Positions 45,238 through 54,511 are shown, counted from the stretch's first letter. The stretch: 64,000 nucleotides of DNA from Pseudomonas sp. PDM04 (GCF_014851765.1 NZ_JACVAI010000001.1:868001-932000); one strand, 5' to 3'. Notes: generated by a model not told the origin, from the sequence alone. Translations and numbers: made by a program.

Positions 45238-46818
45238 CTACAAAGCTGCCTGACTCACCTCCCCATCCACCAACCGCCGAATCCCCAGCGGATTGCTGTC
45301 CTGCAACGCCTCGGGCAGCAACGCATCCGGATAATTCTGGAAGCACACCGGGCGTAGGAAGCGGTCGATCGCCAGTGTCCCCACCGACGTCCCCCTGGCA
45401 TCCGACGTCGCCGGATACGGCCCGCCATGGACCATGGCGTCACAGACTTCGACGCCGGTCGGATAACCGTTGAGCAAGATCCGACCGACTTTTTCCTGCA
45501 GCACGTCGGTCAGCCAGCGGTGCTCCAGCAACTCGTCGGCCTCGCCAATCAGTGTCGCGGTCAATTGCCCGCGCAAGCCGTGCAGCGCTGCCGCGAGCTG
45601 CGCCCGATCCTCGACTTCGATGACGATGGTGGTCGGTCCGAAGACCTCCTCCTGAAGCAGTTCGTCGCCTTTGAGCAACAGGCTGACATCGGCCTTGAAC
45701 ACCTGCGGTTGCGCCTGCCGGCCCTGCTGCGGTTTGCCCGCCAGGTGCGTCAGCCCGGGATGTTCGTGCAGCTCGACCAGCCCATGGCTGTAGCTGGCCA
45801 GCGCACCGGCGTTGAGCATGGTCTGCGCCGGTTGCTCGTTCATGGAGGTGCAGAACGCCTGCAAAAATGCGCTGAATTGCGGCGAGCGCAGGCCGATGAC
45901 CAGGCCCGGGTTGGTGCAGAACTGGCCACACCCCAACGTCACCGAACCGGCCAGTTGCGCCGCGATCTGCTCACCACGCACCTGGAGCGCTTCGGGCAAC
46001 AGGAACACCGGGTTGATGCTCGACATTTCGGCGAACACCGGGATCGGCTGCGCTCGGGTCGCGGCCATGTGACTCAAGGCATTGCCGCCCTTGAGCGAAC
46101 CGGTAAACCCGACCGCCTGGATCGCCGGGTGCTTGACCAGCCACTCGCCCACGCCCGCGCCGTAGATCATGTTGAACACACCCGCCGGCATGCCCGTGCG
46201 TTCGGCCGCGCGGAGGATCGCGTCAGCGACCCACTCGGCCGTCGCCATATGCCCGCTGTGCGCCTTGAACACCACCGGGCAGCCGGCGGCCAGGGCCGAC
46301 GCGGTATCGCCACCGGCCGTGGAAAAGGCCAGTGGGAAGTTGCTCGCACCGAACACCGCCACCGGGCCGATGGCGATGCGGTACTGACGCAGGTCGGGAC
46401 GCGGCAGCGGCTGCCGGTCCGGCAGTGCCCGGTCAATCCGCGCGCCATAGAAGTCACCGCGTCGCAGGACCTTGGCGAACAGACGCATCTGGCCGCTGGT
46501 GCGACCCCGTTCGCCCTGGATACGAGCGGCCGGCAAGGCAGTTTCGCGGCACACGGTGGCGACGAACTCATCGCCCAGCGCATCGATTTCATCGGCGATG
46601 GCGTCGAGGAACGTGGCGCGTTTTTCCGCGCTCAGGTTGCGGTAGATCGGACAGGCCGCAGCGGCGGCCTTGGCGGCGGCATCCACCTCGGCTTCGCTGG
46701 CCTGGAAAAACCGTACCGGCAAGGGTTCACCGGTGGTGGCATCGAGACTTTGCAGTTGCACGGTGCCGTTGGCACTGCGTCGCCCGCCAATGTAGTTGTG
46801 GCCCAGTAACGTGGTCAT
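45238..46818 (-). CDS. Aldehyde dehydrogenase, 2,5-dioxopentanoate (alpha-ketoglutarate semialdehyde) type
   Basis: 526 residues, the length of the NADP+-dependent KGSADH group. FGASNFPLAFSTAGGDTASALAAGCPVVFKAHSGH (about 157-190) is that subgroup's cofactor region; catalytic residues are E264 (FAEMSSINP) and C301 (GCGQFCTNPG). The expected reaction is 2,5-dioxopentanoate to 2-oxoglutarate, the last step of non-phosphorylative pentonate and some hexarate routes. The ATG at 46818 has AAGGAAAC upstream; an 89-codon upward frame has the composition of shadow sequence. It is the last gene of the operon, 32 bases after the AraD1 gene. Confidence 0.9.
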   Translation of the reverse strand: MTTLLGHNYIGGRRSANGTVQLQSLDATTGEPLPVRFFQASEAEVDAAAKAAAAACPIYRNLSAEKRATFLDAIADEIDALGDEFVATVCRETALPAARIQGERGRTSGQMRLFAKVLRRGDFYGARIDRALPDRQPLPRPDLRQYRIAIGPVAVFGASNFPLAFSTAGGDTASALAAGCPVVFKAHSGHMATAEWVADAILRAAERTGMPAGVFNMIYGAGVGEWLVKHPAIQAVGFTGSLKGGNALSHMAATRAQPIPVFAEMSSINPVFLLPEALQVRGEQIAAQLAGSVTLGCGQFCTNPGLVIGLRSPQFSAFLQAFCTSMNEQPAQTMLNAGALASYSHGLVELHEHPGLTHLAGKPQQGRQAQPQVFKADVSLLLKGDELLQEEVFGPTTIVIEVEDRAQLAAALHGLRGQLTATLIGEADELLEHRWLTDVLQEKVGRILLNGYPTGVEVCDAMVHGGPYPATSDARGTSVGTLAIDRFLRPVCFQNYPDALLPEALQDSNPLGIRRLVDGEVSQAAL

Positions 46819-46850
46819 GAGGTTTCCTTGAGCAGCTGACAAGTGAAGAG

Positions 46851-47846
46851 TTAAAGCGCACGCACCTGGCCGATGGGCAGTGGCTGCGCGCTTTCGCCGA
46901 TACCGTTGACCAACGGCGCGCCGAACTCGTCGAGGCTGATCTGGAACCGATCCCCCGGCTGGGTCTTCACCCCGTCGGCGAACGACAGCGTCGCGGTGCC
47001 GAAGTAGTGCACGTGAACATCGCCGGGACGCAGGAACTGTGCGTATTTGAAGTGGTGAAATTCCAGGTTGGCGAGGCTGTGGCACATGTTGTCTTCACCG
47101 CTGAGGAATTCCTTTTCCCAGAGGGTTTCGCCGTTGCGCACGATGCGGCTGGTGCCGACCAGATGCCGGGGCAATTCGCCGACGCGCAACTCGGGACCGT
47201 AGGCGCAACTGCGCAGTTTCGAGTGCGCCAGGTACAGGTAATTGCGCCGCTCCATCACATGGTCGGAGAACTCGTTGCCCAAGGCAAAACCGACGCGATA
47301 CGGCAGGCCGTCGTCGCCGATCACGTAGAGACCGGTCAGCTCCGGTTCCTCACCGGCATCCTCGGCGAACGGGGGCACCGGGAAATCCGCGCCGGGGCGC
47401 ACGACGATGCTGCCGTCGCCCTTGTAGAACCACTCGGGTTGCGCACCGACCTGACCGTCCGCCGGTTTGCCGCCATCCAGGCCCCACTTGAACATGCGCA
47501 TGGTGTCGGTCATGCCGGCTTCGACCGCACCGTCATGCTGGTGCATCTTGTCCCGCGCCGAGGCACTGCCCAGGTGAGTCAGGCCGGTGCCGCTGATCAG
47601 GCAGTGCGCCGGGTCGTCGTGGTCCAGCGGCGGCAGGACCTTGCCCTGCTGCAACAGCTGCGCGTAATCCGGGCCCGGCCGGGTGCCGCGCAGGGCCACT
47701 TCATCCTGCAGGCTGCGTTGCGCACGGATGGCCGCGAGGGCCAGTTCACGGGTGCTGGCGGTGTTGTTCAACACCTGCACGAGGGAACCCTCGACCACGC
47801 CGACCTGGCGTTCTCCAGCGGTATTTTCGAATTGAATCAGGCGCAT
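46851..47846 (-). CDS. AraD1-family (FAH-fold) 2-keto-3-deoxy-sugar-acid dehydratase
   Basis: 331 residues. The N-terminus MRLIQFENTAGERQVGVVEG and ISGTGLTHLGSASARDKMHQ are of the AraD1/GguC group of fumarylacetoacetate-hydrolase-fold proteins; the late FRNYLYLAHSKLRSCAYGPEL-like block (here RRNYLYLAHSKLRSCAYGPE) and SLANLEFHHFKYAQFLRPGDVH complete it. Characterised AraD1 proteins dehydrate 2-keto-3-deoxypentonates to 2,5-dioxopentanoate, which is the substrate of the next gene. FAH-fold diketo-acid hydrolase activity is the alternative. ATG at 47846 follows GGAGGAAAAC. It is 50 bases after the aldonate dehydratase. Confidence 0.85.
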   Translation of the reverse strand: MRLIQFENTAGERQVGVVEGSLVQVLNNTASTRELALAAIRAQRSLQDEVALRGTRPGPDYAQLLQQGKVLPPLDHDDPAHCLISGTGLTHLGSASARDKMHQHDGAVEAGMTDTMRMFKWGLDGGKPADGQVGAQPEWFYKGDGSIVVRPGADFPVPPFAEDAGEEPELTGLYVIGDDGLPYRVGFALGNEFSDHVMERRNYLYLAHSKLRSCAYGPELRVGELPRHLVGTSRIVRNGETLWEKEFLSGEDNMCHSLANLEFHHFKYAQFLRPGDVHVHYFGTATLSFADGVKTQPGDRFQISLDEFGAPLVNGIGESAQPLPIGQVRAL

Positions 47847-47896
47847 GTTTTCCTCCACTGAGTCGCGATGGCGCCGTCCGGGACGGCGCCTCAAGG

Positions 47897-49072
47897 TCAC
47901 TCGATGATGTTGAAGTCGCTCAGGTATTCATCGGAGATTTCCAGGCCCAGGCCCGGTTTGTTGTCATCGAGCTGGATGTAGCCGTTGACCGGCTGCGGCT
48001 CGCCCTTGAACACGTAGTAGAACAGCTCGTTGCCGACCTCGACGTCGAACACCGGGAAGAACTCGGCCATCGGCGAGGCCGTGGTGGACATGGTCAGGTG
48101 GTAGTTGTGCATCTGCCCGGCGTGCGGGATGACCGGCACCGACCAGGCCTCGGCCATGGCGTTGATCTTGCGCGCGGCGGTGATGCCGCCGACGCGGTTG
48201 GTGTCGTACTGGATCACGTCGACGGCGCGACGTTCCAGCAGGTCCTTGAAACCGTAGGAGGTGAATTCGTGCTCGCCACCGGAGATCGGCATGATCCCCA
48301 TTTTTTTCAGCTCGATGTAACCCTCGATGTCGTCGGCGATCACCGGCTCTTCCAGCCAGCGCGGTTCGAACTCGGCAAGCTTGGGCAGCATGCGGCGCGC
48401 ATATTCCAGGGTCCAGCCCATGTAGCACTCGAGCATGATGTCGACGTCAGGGCCGGCCAGCTCGCGCAGGGCACGCACTTGTTCGATGTTGCGACGCATG
48501 CCGGCGGGGCCGTCTTTCGGGCCGTAGCCGAAGCGCATCTTCAGCGCGGTGAACCCCTGATTCAGGTAGCCCTGGGCTTCTTCGAGGAACAGGTCGAGGT
48601 TGTCGTTGGCGTAGAGCTTGGAGGCGTAGGTACAGATCTTCTCTTTGGTGCGCCCGCCCAGCAGCTTGAACACCGGTTTGTTGACCGCTTTGCCCATGAT
48701 GTCCCAGATCGCGATATCGATCGCCGAGATCGCCGCCATGCCAATGCCTTTGCGGCCCCAGGCGTGGCTCTGGCGGTACATTTTCTGCCAGATGTATTCG
48801 TTGTCGAACGGGTCTTCGCCAATCGCGATCGGTGCCAGGTAAGTGTCGATGATTTCCTTGGCCACACGCGGCGCCAGAGCGCAGTTGCCGATGCCGACGA
48901 GACCGGTGTCGGTCTCGACTTCCACCACCAGCCAACCGTGGAACCGGAACGAGCCCATGGCATCGCCGCGCTCGAACAGGATGTCGCTGGCATTGGTGCA
49001 GAAGTGCGCCTGCGGTGGGACGACTTTGCCTTTCCACTCGAAAACGCGGGTACGGATTGCTTTGATTTTCAT
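47897..49072 (-). CDS. Enolase-superfamily sugar-acid dehydratase (rhamnonate-dehydratase-like)
   Basis: 391 residues. Mandelate racemase/muconate cycloisomerase fold with metal ligands E215 (MLECYMGW), E241 (WLEEP) and E267 (SGGEHEF), and catalytic H317 in VIPHAG, the RhmD-type arrangement; the first ligand is Glu instead of the more common Asp. [21 protein letters not shown] and [25 protein letters not shown] are typical. The expected reaction is dehydration of an aldonate to a 2-keto-3-deoxy acid. With the pentonate-type enzymes downstream the substrate is more likely a C5 acid than L-rhamnonate, but this is inference. ATG at 49072, AAGGAAC upstream. Confidence 0.87.
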   Translation of the reverse strand: MKIKAIRTRVFEWKGKVVPPQAHFCTNASDILFERGDAMGSFRFHGWLVVEVETDTGLVGIGNCALAPRVAKEIIDTYLAPIAIGEDPFDNEYIWQKMYRQSHAWGRKGIGMAAISAIDIAIWDIMGKAVNKPVFKLLGGRTKEKICTYASKLYANDNLDLFLEEAQGYLNQGFTALKMRFGYGPKDGPAGMRRNIEQVRALRELAGPDVDIMLECYMGWTLEYARRMLPKLAEFEPRWLEEPVIADDIEGYIELKKMGIMPISGGEHEFTSYGFKDLLERRAVDVIQYDTNRVGGITAARKINAMAEAWSVPVIPHAGQMHNYHLTMSTTASPMAEFFPVFDVEVGNELFYYVFKGEPQPVNGYIQLDDNKPGLGLEISDEYLSDFNIIE

Positions 49073-49105
49073 GAATTCAGTTCCTTGCTAACGCTTGGGT
49101 AGTGA

Positions 49106-50431
49106 TCAGCCAACCTGAGCCGGTGTGAGCTGCGAGGGGGTTTCGGGGGTGTGGGTGGTGCGAAGTCGGGACAGCAGGACGGCGCCGAGAATGCCCACCA
49201 GGGCCAGGGCGAACATGCCGGCACGCGGGTCGGCGAAACTGCTTTCCATCACGGTTTTCAGGTTCGGCGCGACGAAGCCGCCGAGGTTGCCGATGGAGTT
49301 GATCAGCGCGATTCCGCCCGCCGCCGCCGCACCGCTGAGGTAGCTGGTGGGAATGGTCCAGAACAGCGGCTGGACCGAGACGAAACCGGCGGCCGCAAAA
49401 CAGAAGGCGATCACCACCGGCACCATGCTGGTGCCCAGCGCCGAAGCGGCGATACCGAGGGCTGCCATGGTCAGCATGCACACGGCGAGGCGACGGTGCT
49501 GGCCAGTGCGGTCGGCATAGCGGGTCACAAGGCGGGTCACCACCAGGGCGCAGACCCACGGGATCGCGGTGATCAGGCCGACGTTGAGGCCGACATGCCC
49601 GTCGAGCAGACCGGCAATGCGGGTCGGCAGGTAGAACACCACGCCGTAGACACTCATCTGAATGGTGAAATACGCCAGGCAGAATTGCAGCACCCGCCCG
49701 TTGCGCAGGGCACTGAAGAAACCATGGGGGCTGCTGTCCTTTTTCTTCGCGTCTTCTTCGCTGAGCGCGGTTTCCAGCGCCTGCTTTTCTTCAGCGCTGA
49801 GCCAGGTGGCCTGGGCCGGACGGTCGACCAGATAGAAGTACGCGGCGATGCCGACCACCGATGCCATCAAGCCTTCCACGACGAACAGCCACTGCCAGTT
49901 GGTCAGGCCGAACACGCCGTGGAAATCCAGCAGCCAGCCCGACAGCGGACTACCCAGGACCAGCGCCAGCGGCAAGCCGAAATAGAACAGGCCGAGCGCC
50001 TGGCCACGGCTCTGCGCCGGGAACCAGTAAGTGAGGTAGAGAATGATCCCCGGGAAGAAACCGGCTTCGGCCACACCCAGCAGGAAACGCAGGACGTAAA
50101 AGGTTTCGGCGTTGTGGGCGAACATCATCGCCGCCGACACCAGCCCCCAGGTCACCATGATCCGGCACAGCCAGACCTTCGCACCGAGGCGGTGCAGCAT
50201 GTAGTTGCTCGGCACTTCGAAAAACGCATACCCGATGAAGAAGATGCTCGCGCCAAACGCAAACGCCGCATCGCCCAGCCCGGTGTCCGCTTGCAGCGCC
50301 GCTTTGGCGAAGCCGACGTTGGAGCGATCGATGAACGCGAGGATGTACATCAGGATCAGAAACGGCAGCAAACGCAGCCGGCTTTTGGAGATGGCACTGG
50401 ACAGAGCCAGGGCGGAATCTGGACGGGTCAT
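49106..50431 (-). CDS. MFS transporter, anion:cation symporter type (sugar-acid importer)
   Basis: 441 residues, 12 helices. The ACS-family signature is present: YILAFIDRSNVGFAKAALQ in helix 1, FFEVPSNYMLHRLGAKVWL and RFLLGVAEAGFFPGIILYLTYWFP. ACS members import hexarates, aldonates and other anions by proton symport. The ATG at 50431 has AGGAAAC upstream. First gene of the four-gene minus operon (importer, dehydratase, AraD1, aldehyde dehydrogenase). The shared operator lies about 165-186 bases upstream. Confidence 0.9.
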   Translation of the reverse strand: MTRPDSALALSSAISKSRLRLLPFLILMYILAFIDRSNVGFAKAALQADTGLGDAAFAFGASIFFIGYAFFEVPSNYMLHRLGAKVWLCRIMVTWGLVSAAMMFAHNAETFYVLRFLLGVAEAGFFPGIILYLTYWFPAQSRGQALGLFYFGLPLALVLGSPLSGWLLDFHGVFGLTNWQWLFVVEGLMASVVGIAAYFYLVDRPAQATWLSAEEKQALETALSEEDAKKKDSSPHGFFSALRNGRVLQFCLAYFTIQMSVYGVVFYLPTRIAGLLDGHVGLNVGLITAIPWVCALVVTRLVTRYADRTGQHRRLAVCMLTMAALGIAASALGTSMVPVVIAFCFAAAGFVSVQPLFWTIPTSYLSGAAAAGGIALINSIGNLGGFVAPNLKTVMESSFADPRAGMFALALVGILGAVLLSRLRTTHTPETPSQLTPAQVG

Positions 50432-50595
50432 GTGAAGTTTCCTGTACTGCCGGTATGGGCCTTGCGGAAGTGACAAGGCAGGCTTTTTGTAGTTGTCGTC
50501 GGATGGACCGAAGCGGCCTGTGTGGCCTGCTGAGCTCATTCGATGGAGCGACTGTAGCCAGCGCAGGGAGGTGCGGATAATCACTTATGCGCATC

Positions 50596-50617
50596 CATCG
50601 ATAACCTGGGGTGATAG
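50596..50617 (-). promoter_or_regulatory. Candidate operator of the sugar-acid regulon, copy 1
   Basis: Read on the minus strand: CTATCACCCCAGG then TTATCGATG. It matches the copy at 54377-54398 at 19 of 22 positions and has an inner dyad (ATCACC-N3-GGTTAT) with T-N11-A geometry, as for LysR boxes. It lies 165 bases upstream of the MFS start in a 408-bp gap that otherwise holds only a REPIN. See findings. Confidence 0.6.
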
Positions 50618-50685
50618 GTTCGAGCAGTAATTGCACAAATTGGGTTATCAGGCTGCCAAACAGCTTTGCCACTCCCAAAACCACT

Positions 50686-50772
50686 GTGGGAGCGAGCAGG
50701 CTCGCGACAGCGGGCGGACAGTCACCATTGCAGTGCCTGTACAGCCGTCATCGCGAGCAGGCTCGCTCCCAC
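50686..50772. repeat. REPIN: inverted pair of REP elements
   Basis: GTGGGAGCGAGCAGGCTCGC at 50686-50705 and CATCGCGAGCAGGCTCGCTC at 50749-50768. It is between the two minus-strand transcription units of the sugar-acid block. Confidence 0.9.
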
Positions 50773-50839
50773 AGGTTGATTTCAGTCGTTCACAGTTTGT
50801 GTGGGTGCACACAGCGCCCACAGGGTGACGCGTTGATCA

Positions 50840-51844
50840 TCAGTAGCGGTTGCCACCCATCCGGCAGGCGATTTCGAAGGCCTGGCGGATCGCGCCGGGG
50901 TTGGCCTTGCCTTGCCCGGCGATATCGAAGGCGGTGCCGTGGGCCGGGGTGGTGATCGGGATTGGCAGGCCGCCCTGGACGGTCACGCCACGGGAGAAGC
51001 CCATCAGCTTGATCGCGATCTGTCCCTGATCGTGATACATGGTCACCACTGCGTCGAAGGCACTGGCGTCGCCCTGTACCTTGAGGAAGATCGTGTCGCC
51101 CGGATACGGTCCTTCCGCCGCGATGCCGGCGGCCTGCGCGGTGCGCACCGCCGGGCCGATGATGTCCAGTTCTTCGCGGCCAAACGAGCCGTTATCGCCG
51201 TTGTGCGGGTTCAAGCCACAGACACCGATGCGCGGTTTTTCCAGGCCGCTGCGTTTCAGTGCGGTGTCGATCAACTGGATCGCTTCCACCACCCGCTCCT
51301 GGCTGAGCATCCCCGGCACCTGTGCCAACGCCACATGGGAAGTCACCCGGGACGTCCAGAGGTTGTCGAGCACATTGAACTCACAGAAGGGGCCGTGGAA
51401 ATCCAGCAGCTCGGCAAACCAGTGCAGTTCATCGTTGTGCGCCATGCCGGCCATGTGCAGCGAGGTCTTGTTCAACGGCCCGAACAGCACCGCATCGGTG
51501 GTGCCGGCCTCGGTCAGGCGCAGGGCTTTTTCCAGGGTGTCGAGGCTGTAGCGCCCACCCATGACACTGGCTTCGCTGCGGGCAAATTCCCCCAGCGTGT
51601 CGCCTCGGAAGTCATAGAACAGCGGCGTGTCGTCGGTGAACGACAACTGCTCCAGCGATTCCACGCGACGGTAGGGAAACTCAACCCCGGCGATGCGCAT
51701 GCCGCGACGCATCTCCGCCTCGTCGGCAATCAGGATCACGTTGGCCTGGCGGCGTACGTCGGGCTCGCCGAGCAACCGTGCGATCAGCTCCGGGCCAATG
51801 CCGGCGGGGTCGCCCAGGACCATGGCGATGGTTGTCTTGTTCAT
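50840..51844 (-). CDS. PdxA-family dehydrogenase with altered substrate site
   Basis: 334 residues. The fold and metal site of 4-hydroxythreonine-4-phosphate dehydrogenase are intact: VLGDPAGIGPEL at the start, H170 (TSHVAL), H214 (GLNPHNGDNG), H271 (MYHDQG). In E. coli PdxA the phosphate of the substrate is held by His-Thr in FTGHTEFF; at that place this protein has DEL-HWF, so the pair is E139-L140. A non-phosphorylated substrate is therefore likely. No kinase of the DUF1537 type, the usual partner in four-carbon acid routes, is near. It overlaps the lactonase gene by 4 bases. The housekeeping pdxA is presumably elsewhere. Confidence 0.85.
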   Translation of the reverse strand: MNKTTIAMVLGDPAGIGPELIARLLGEPDVRRQANVILIADEAEMRRGMRIAGVEFPYRRVESLEQLSFTDDTPLFYDFRGDTLGEFARSEASVMGGRYSLDTLEKALRLTEAGTTDAVLFGPLNKTSLHMAGMAHNDELHWFAELLDFHGPFCEFNVLDNLWTSRVTSHVALAQVPGMLSQERVVEAIQLIDTALKRSGLEKPRIGVCGLNPHNGDNGSFGREELDIIGPAVRTAQAAGIAAEGPYPGDTIFLKVQGDASAFDAVVTMYHDQGQIAIKLMGFSRGVTVQGGLPIPITTPAHGTAFDIAGQGKANPGAIRQAFEIACRMGGNRY

Positions 51845-52797
51845 GCTTCACTCCTCAGGGATTCAGGCCGTGTCCGGTCAATGGCGCAAGGTTCGCAGCG
51901 GTACACCCGCTGCGCGTTGCTGTAGAACAGTCGCTCCTGATCCGCCGGCGGCAGGTCAGCAACGATGGATTTGAAACCGCTGTAAATGTCGTCGAACGAG
52001 CCGCACAGGCTGTCCACCGGAAAGTTGCTGGCGAACATCACACGCCCGGCGCCGAACATGGCGATCACTTCGCGCACGATCCACGCGTTGTCCTTGGCGC
52101 GCCACGCCCGGCCCTTGAGGCCCAGGCCGGAAATCTTCACCTGGACGTTCGGCCATTCGGCCAGCCGCGCCATCGCCCGGCGCCAGCCGGCAAGGCCTTC
52201 GGCGCTGCGGTCACTGGGCAAACCGGCGTGATTGAGGATCAGCGTGGTGCCGGGAAAGTCCCGGGCCAACCGTTCGGCTTCGTGCAGATTCCACCAGGGA
52301 GTCTGCAAGTCGAAGTGCAGCCCCAGCCCCTGCAAGGCCGCATAACTGCGGCGCCAGTGCTCGTCGCTCATGAGGCTGCGCACATGGCCAACCTGCGCCG
52401 GGGTTGTCGGCCCGCCAGGCTTGTGGCGCACGCTGCGCACACACTCGAACGCCGCTTGCTCGGCGAGCACCGCGAGTGCGTCCGGGTGATCGAGCCAGGC
52501 CTGCGCCACCACCGCATTCGGCACCCCGTAGCGCGCGGCCAGTTGCTCGATGAAACGGGTTTCTCCGATCGGGTCCCGTGGGTCCCATTCGGTCTCGATG
52601 TACACCGTTTGCACGACGTTGTGCGGGCCGGCATCGGCGAAGTAATCGTCGGGAAAATAGCGCCGCTTGATCGCGCTGTAGTCGCCGTAGCGAAACGGAA
52701 TGTTGGCCTCGGGCGCGAGCCAGGGATGCGGGTTGAGCGTCGGGTCCCAGAAATGATGATGGGCGTCGATGATCGGTCCGTCGTACAGCTTAGCCAT
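51841..52797 (-). CDS. Amidohydrolase-family lactonase (COG3618)
   Basis: 318 residues. TIM-barrel metal motif HHHFWD at the start (IIDAHHHFWDPTLNPHPWL), then LILNHAG (near 213-219) and FASNFPVD (near 263-270) typical of the COG3618 group, which includes L-fucono- and L-rhamnono-lactonases and 2-pyrone-4,6-dicarboxylate lactonase. The likely role is opening a sugar-acid lactone to the free acid used by the dehydratase. The ATG at 52797 has GAGG 6 bases upstream and overlaps the MFS stop by 8 bases. A 30-codon extension lacks these features. Confidence 0.85.
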   Translation of the reverse strand: MAKLYDGPIIDAHHHFWDPTLNPHPWLAPEANIPFRYGDYSAIKRRYFPDDYFADAGPHNVVQTVYIETEWDPRDPIGETRFIEQLAARYGVPNAVVAQAWLDHPDALAVLAEQAAFECVRSVRHKPGGPTTPAQVGHVRSLMSDEHWRRSYAALQGLGLHFDLQTPWWNLHEAERLARDFPGTTLILNHAGLPSDRSAEGLAGWRRAMARLAEWPNVQVKISGLGLKGRAWRAKDNAWIVREVIAMFGAGRVMFASNFPVDSLCGSFDDIYSGFKSIVADLPPADQERLFYSNAQRVYRCEPCAIDRTRPESLRSEA

Positions 52798-54130
52798 GGC
52801 GCACCTCGTCCAGACTGATGAACAGCGTTGCCAGCACAAACACCGCCGAGCACAGCGCAAAGAACCCCAGCACCGGGGCGAACCCACCGGCCATTTGCAG
52901 GATCACCCCGACCAGGATCGGCACCGCAATCCCGCCGGTGCTGCCGGCCATGTTCATCACCCCGCCGATCAGGCCGACCCGCGCCGGTGCCGCGAGCAGC
53001 GCCGGGAAGCTCCAGTAGAGGCTGCCCCACATCAGGAAAAACGCGGTCATCGCCAACAGCGCCACGGCGGCAAAAGGGTTGGTCAGGGTCGGCAACAACA
53101 GGAACGCGCCGAGCGCCACCAGGCCGGAAAACGCCAGCAGGCCCTTGACCGCCACGCCACGGCGCACGCCCTTGCGGATCAGGCCGTCGCAGAGAAAGCC
53201 GCCGGTCAACGAGCCCAGCGCGCCGCAGATGAAAATCACGAACGTCGCCGCGCCAATGCCCTTGATATCGAAGCCACGGGCCTGCGCCAGGTAGCTCGGC
53301 CCCCAGGTCAGCAGCCCGAAATACACCATCGCCCAACTGGCGCGGCCTATCAGCAAGCCGCTGAGGGAGCGCGCGGCAATGCCCAGGCCCTTGACCGGCA
53401 CGCGCGCGGCCTCGGCAGCCGGCGTCAGGCGCCCGGCGTTGATCTTCTCCAGCTCTTGCGCATTGACCTGCGGGTGAGTAGCCGGGTCATCGCGCAGGTA
53501 GCGCCACGCCAGCCAGCCCAGCACCAGCGTGGCGACGCCGGCGATGCCAAAGGCCAGTCGCCAGGAGTCCAGCGTGGCGATCAGGTAGGCAATGATCAGC
53601 CCGCCCAGTGCAACGCCCAACGGGCTGCCGCTGTCCATCAGCACCGCGCCGCGACTGCGTTCGCTGGGTGCCAGCCACAGCGAAATCAACTTGCCGCCCG
53701 ACGGGAACAACGGCGCCTCGGCGGCCCCCAGCGCGACCCGGGCGAACAGCAACGACAACCCGCCGGTGGCAAATGCCGCGAGCACCTGGAAAGTCCCCCA
53801 CAGCCCGGTGGACCAGCTGATCACCCGGTGCGGTCCGAAACGATCAATCATCCAGCCGCCGGGAATCTGCAACAGTGCATACGCCCAGAAGAAGCTGCTG
53901 AGGATCAGCCCTTGCAGGCTCGGCGACAGGGAGAATTCATGGGCGATGGTCGGCATCGCAATCGACAGCGACACCCGGTCGATCAGGTTGACCATGGTCA
54001 GCGCGAAGACGATCGCGAAGATCCGCCAGCGTACGCTGCTGGCCTTGGTGGTGCCCGCCAGGGGTGTGGCCGCTGCGGCGGGTGGGACATCTGCCTCTGG
54101 CAGATGCAGGGAAGCACTGGGACGAGCCAT
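52790..54130 (-). CDS. MFS transporter, anion:cation symporter type
   Basis: 446 residues, 12 helices after a hydrophilic proline-rich head (about 1-33). ALTMVNLIDRVSLSIAMPTIAHEFSLSPSLQGLILSSFF and FWAYALLQIPGGWMIDRFGP place it in the ACS group (hexuronate and related acids). First gene of a three-gene unit with the lactonase and the PdxA-family gene, all overlapping. ATG at 54130; AGGTATGCACC in the leader is a weak site. It may carry the lactone or a related acid, complementing the other MFS. Confidence 0.88.
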   Translation of the reverse strand: MARPSASLHLPEADVPPAAAATPLAGTTKASSVRWRIFAIVFALTMVNLIDRVSLSIAMPTIAHEFSLSPSLQGLILSSFFWAYALLQIPGGWMIDRFGPHRVISWSTGLWGTFQVLAAFATGGLSLLFARVALGAAEAPLFPSGGKLISLWLAPSERSRGAVLMDSGSPLGVALGGLIIAYLIATLDSWRLAFGIAGVATLVLGWLAWRYLRDDPATHPQVNAQELEKINAGRLTPAAEAARVPVKGLGIAARSLSGLLIGRASWAMVYFGLLTWGPSYLAQARGFDIKGIGAATFVIFICGALGSLTGGFLCDGLIRKGVRRGVAVKGLLAFSGLVALGAFLLLPTLTNPFAAVALLAMTAFFLMWGSLYWSFPALLAAPARVGLIGGVMNMAGSTGGIAVPILVGVILQMAGGFAPVLGFFALCSAVFVLATLFISLDEVRHG

Positions 54131-54376
54131 GGTGCATACCTCGATTTATTATTTTTGTAGGAGTGTCGCATTTGCCGTTTCAGGACGGCATGGGTGAGCA
54201 CTATCGAAGGCCCAGCGATAACCGTCTAATCAAAACTGGAAATACGGCGATAGCCTTGAGTTATGGCATGCCCGGCTTTCAGGGACCTTTCAGTCAAAAC
54301 GCCTCAACCGTACTTTGCCCTGAAACCGCTCTGGCGCGAGGCTCCTGGCGAACGGTCTGATCGATCATCCGACGAG

Positions 54377-54398
54377 CTATAACCCCAGGCTATCGGTG
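54377..54398 (+). promoter_or_regulatory. Candidate operator of the sugar-acid regulon, copy 2
   Basis: CTATAACCCCAGG then CTATCGGTG, in the 381-bp region between the divergent MFS and tctC-like genes. Inner dyad ATAACC-N3-GGCTAT with T-N11-A spacing. It is 114 bases before the TctC start and 247 before the MFS start. A weaker dyad TATCG-N9-CGATA at 54202-54220 lies nearer the MFS. The rest of the region shows no gene. Confidence 0.62.
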
Positions 54399-54511
54399 TA
54401 TGTATTGTTTTGACTAGACGCGAGGGCGGCGGCTTCCCACACTCGGGCCAGGCTTGCAGCTTTTGAGCACCGACAAGTCACTCATAACAACTACAAAAAC
54501 GAGGCCCTTCC

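Noticed and set aside
42899..45346. An 815-codon open frame on the minus strand
   Set aside because: It is antisense to the chemoreceptor and EamA genes and across a REPIN; composition is shadow-like.
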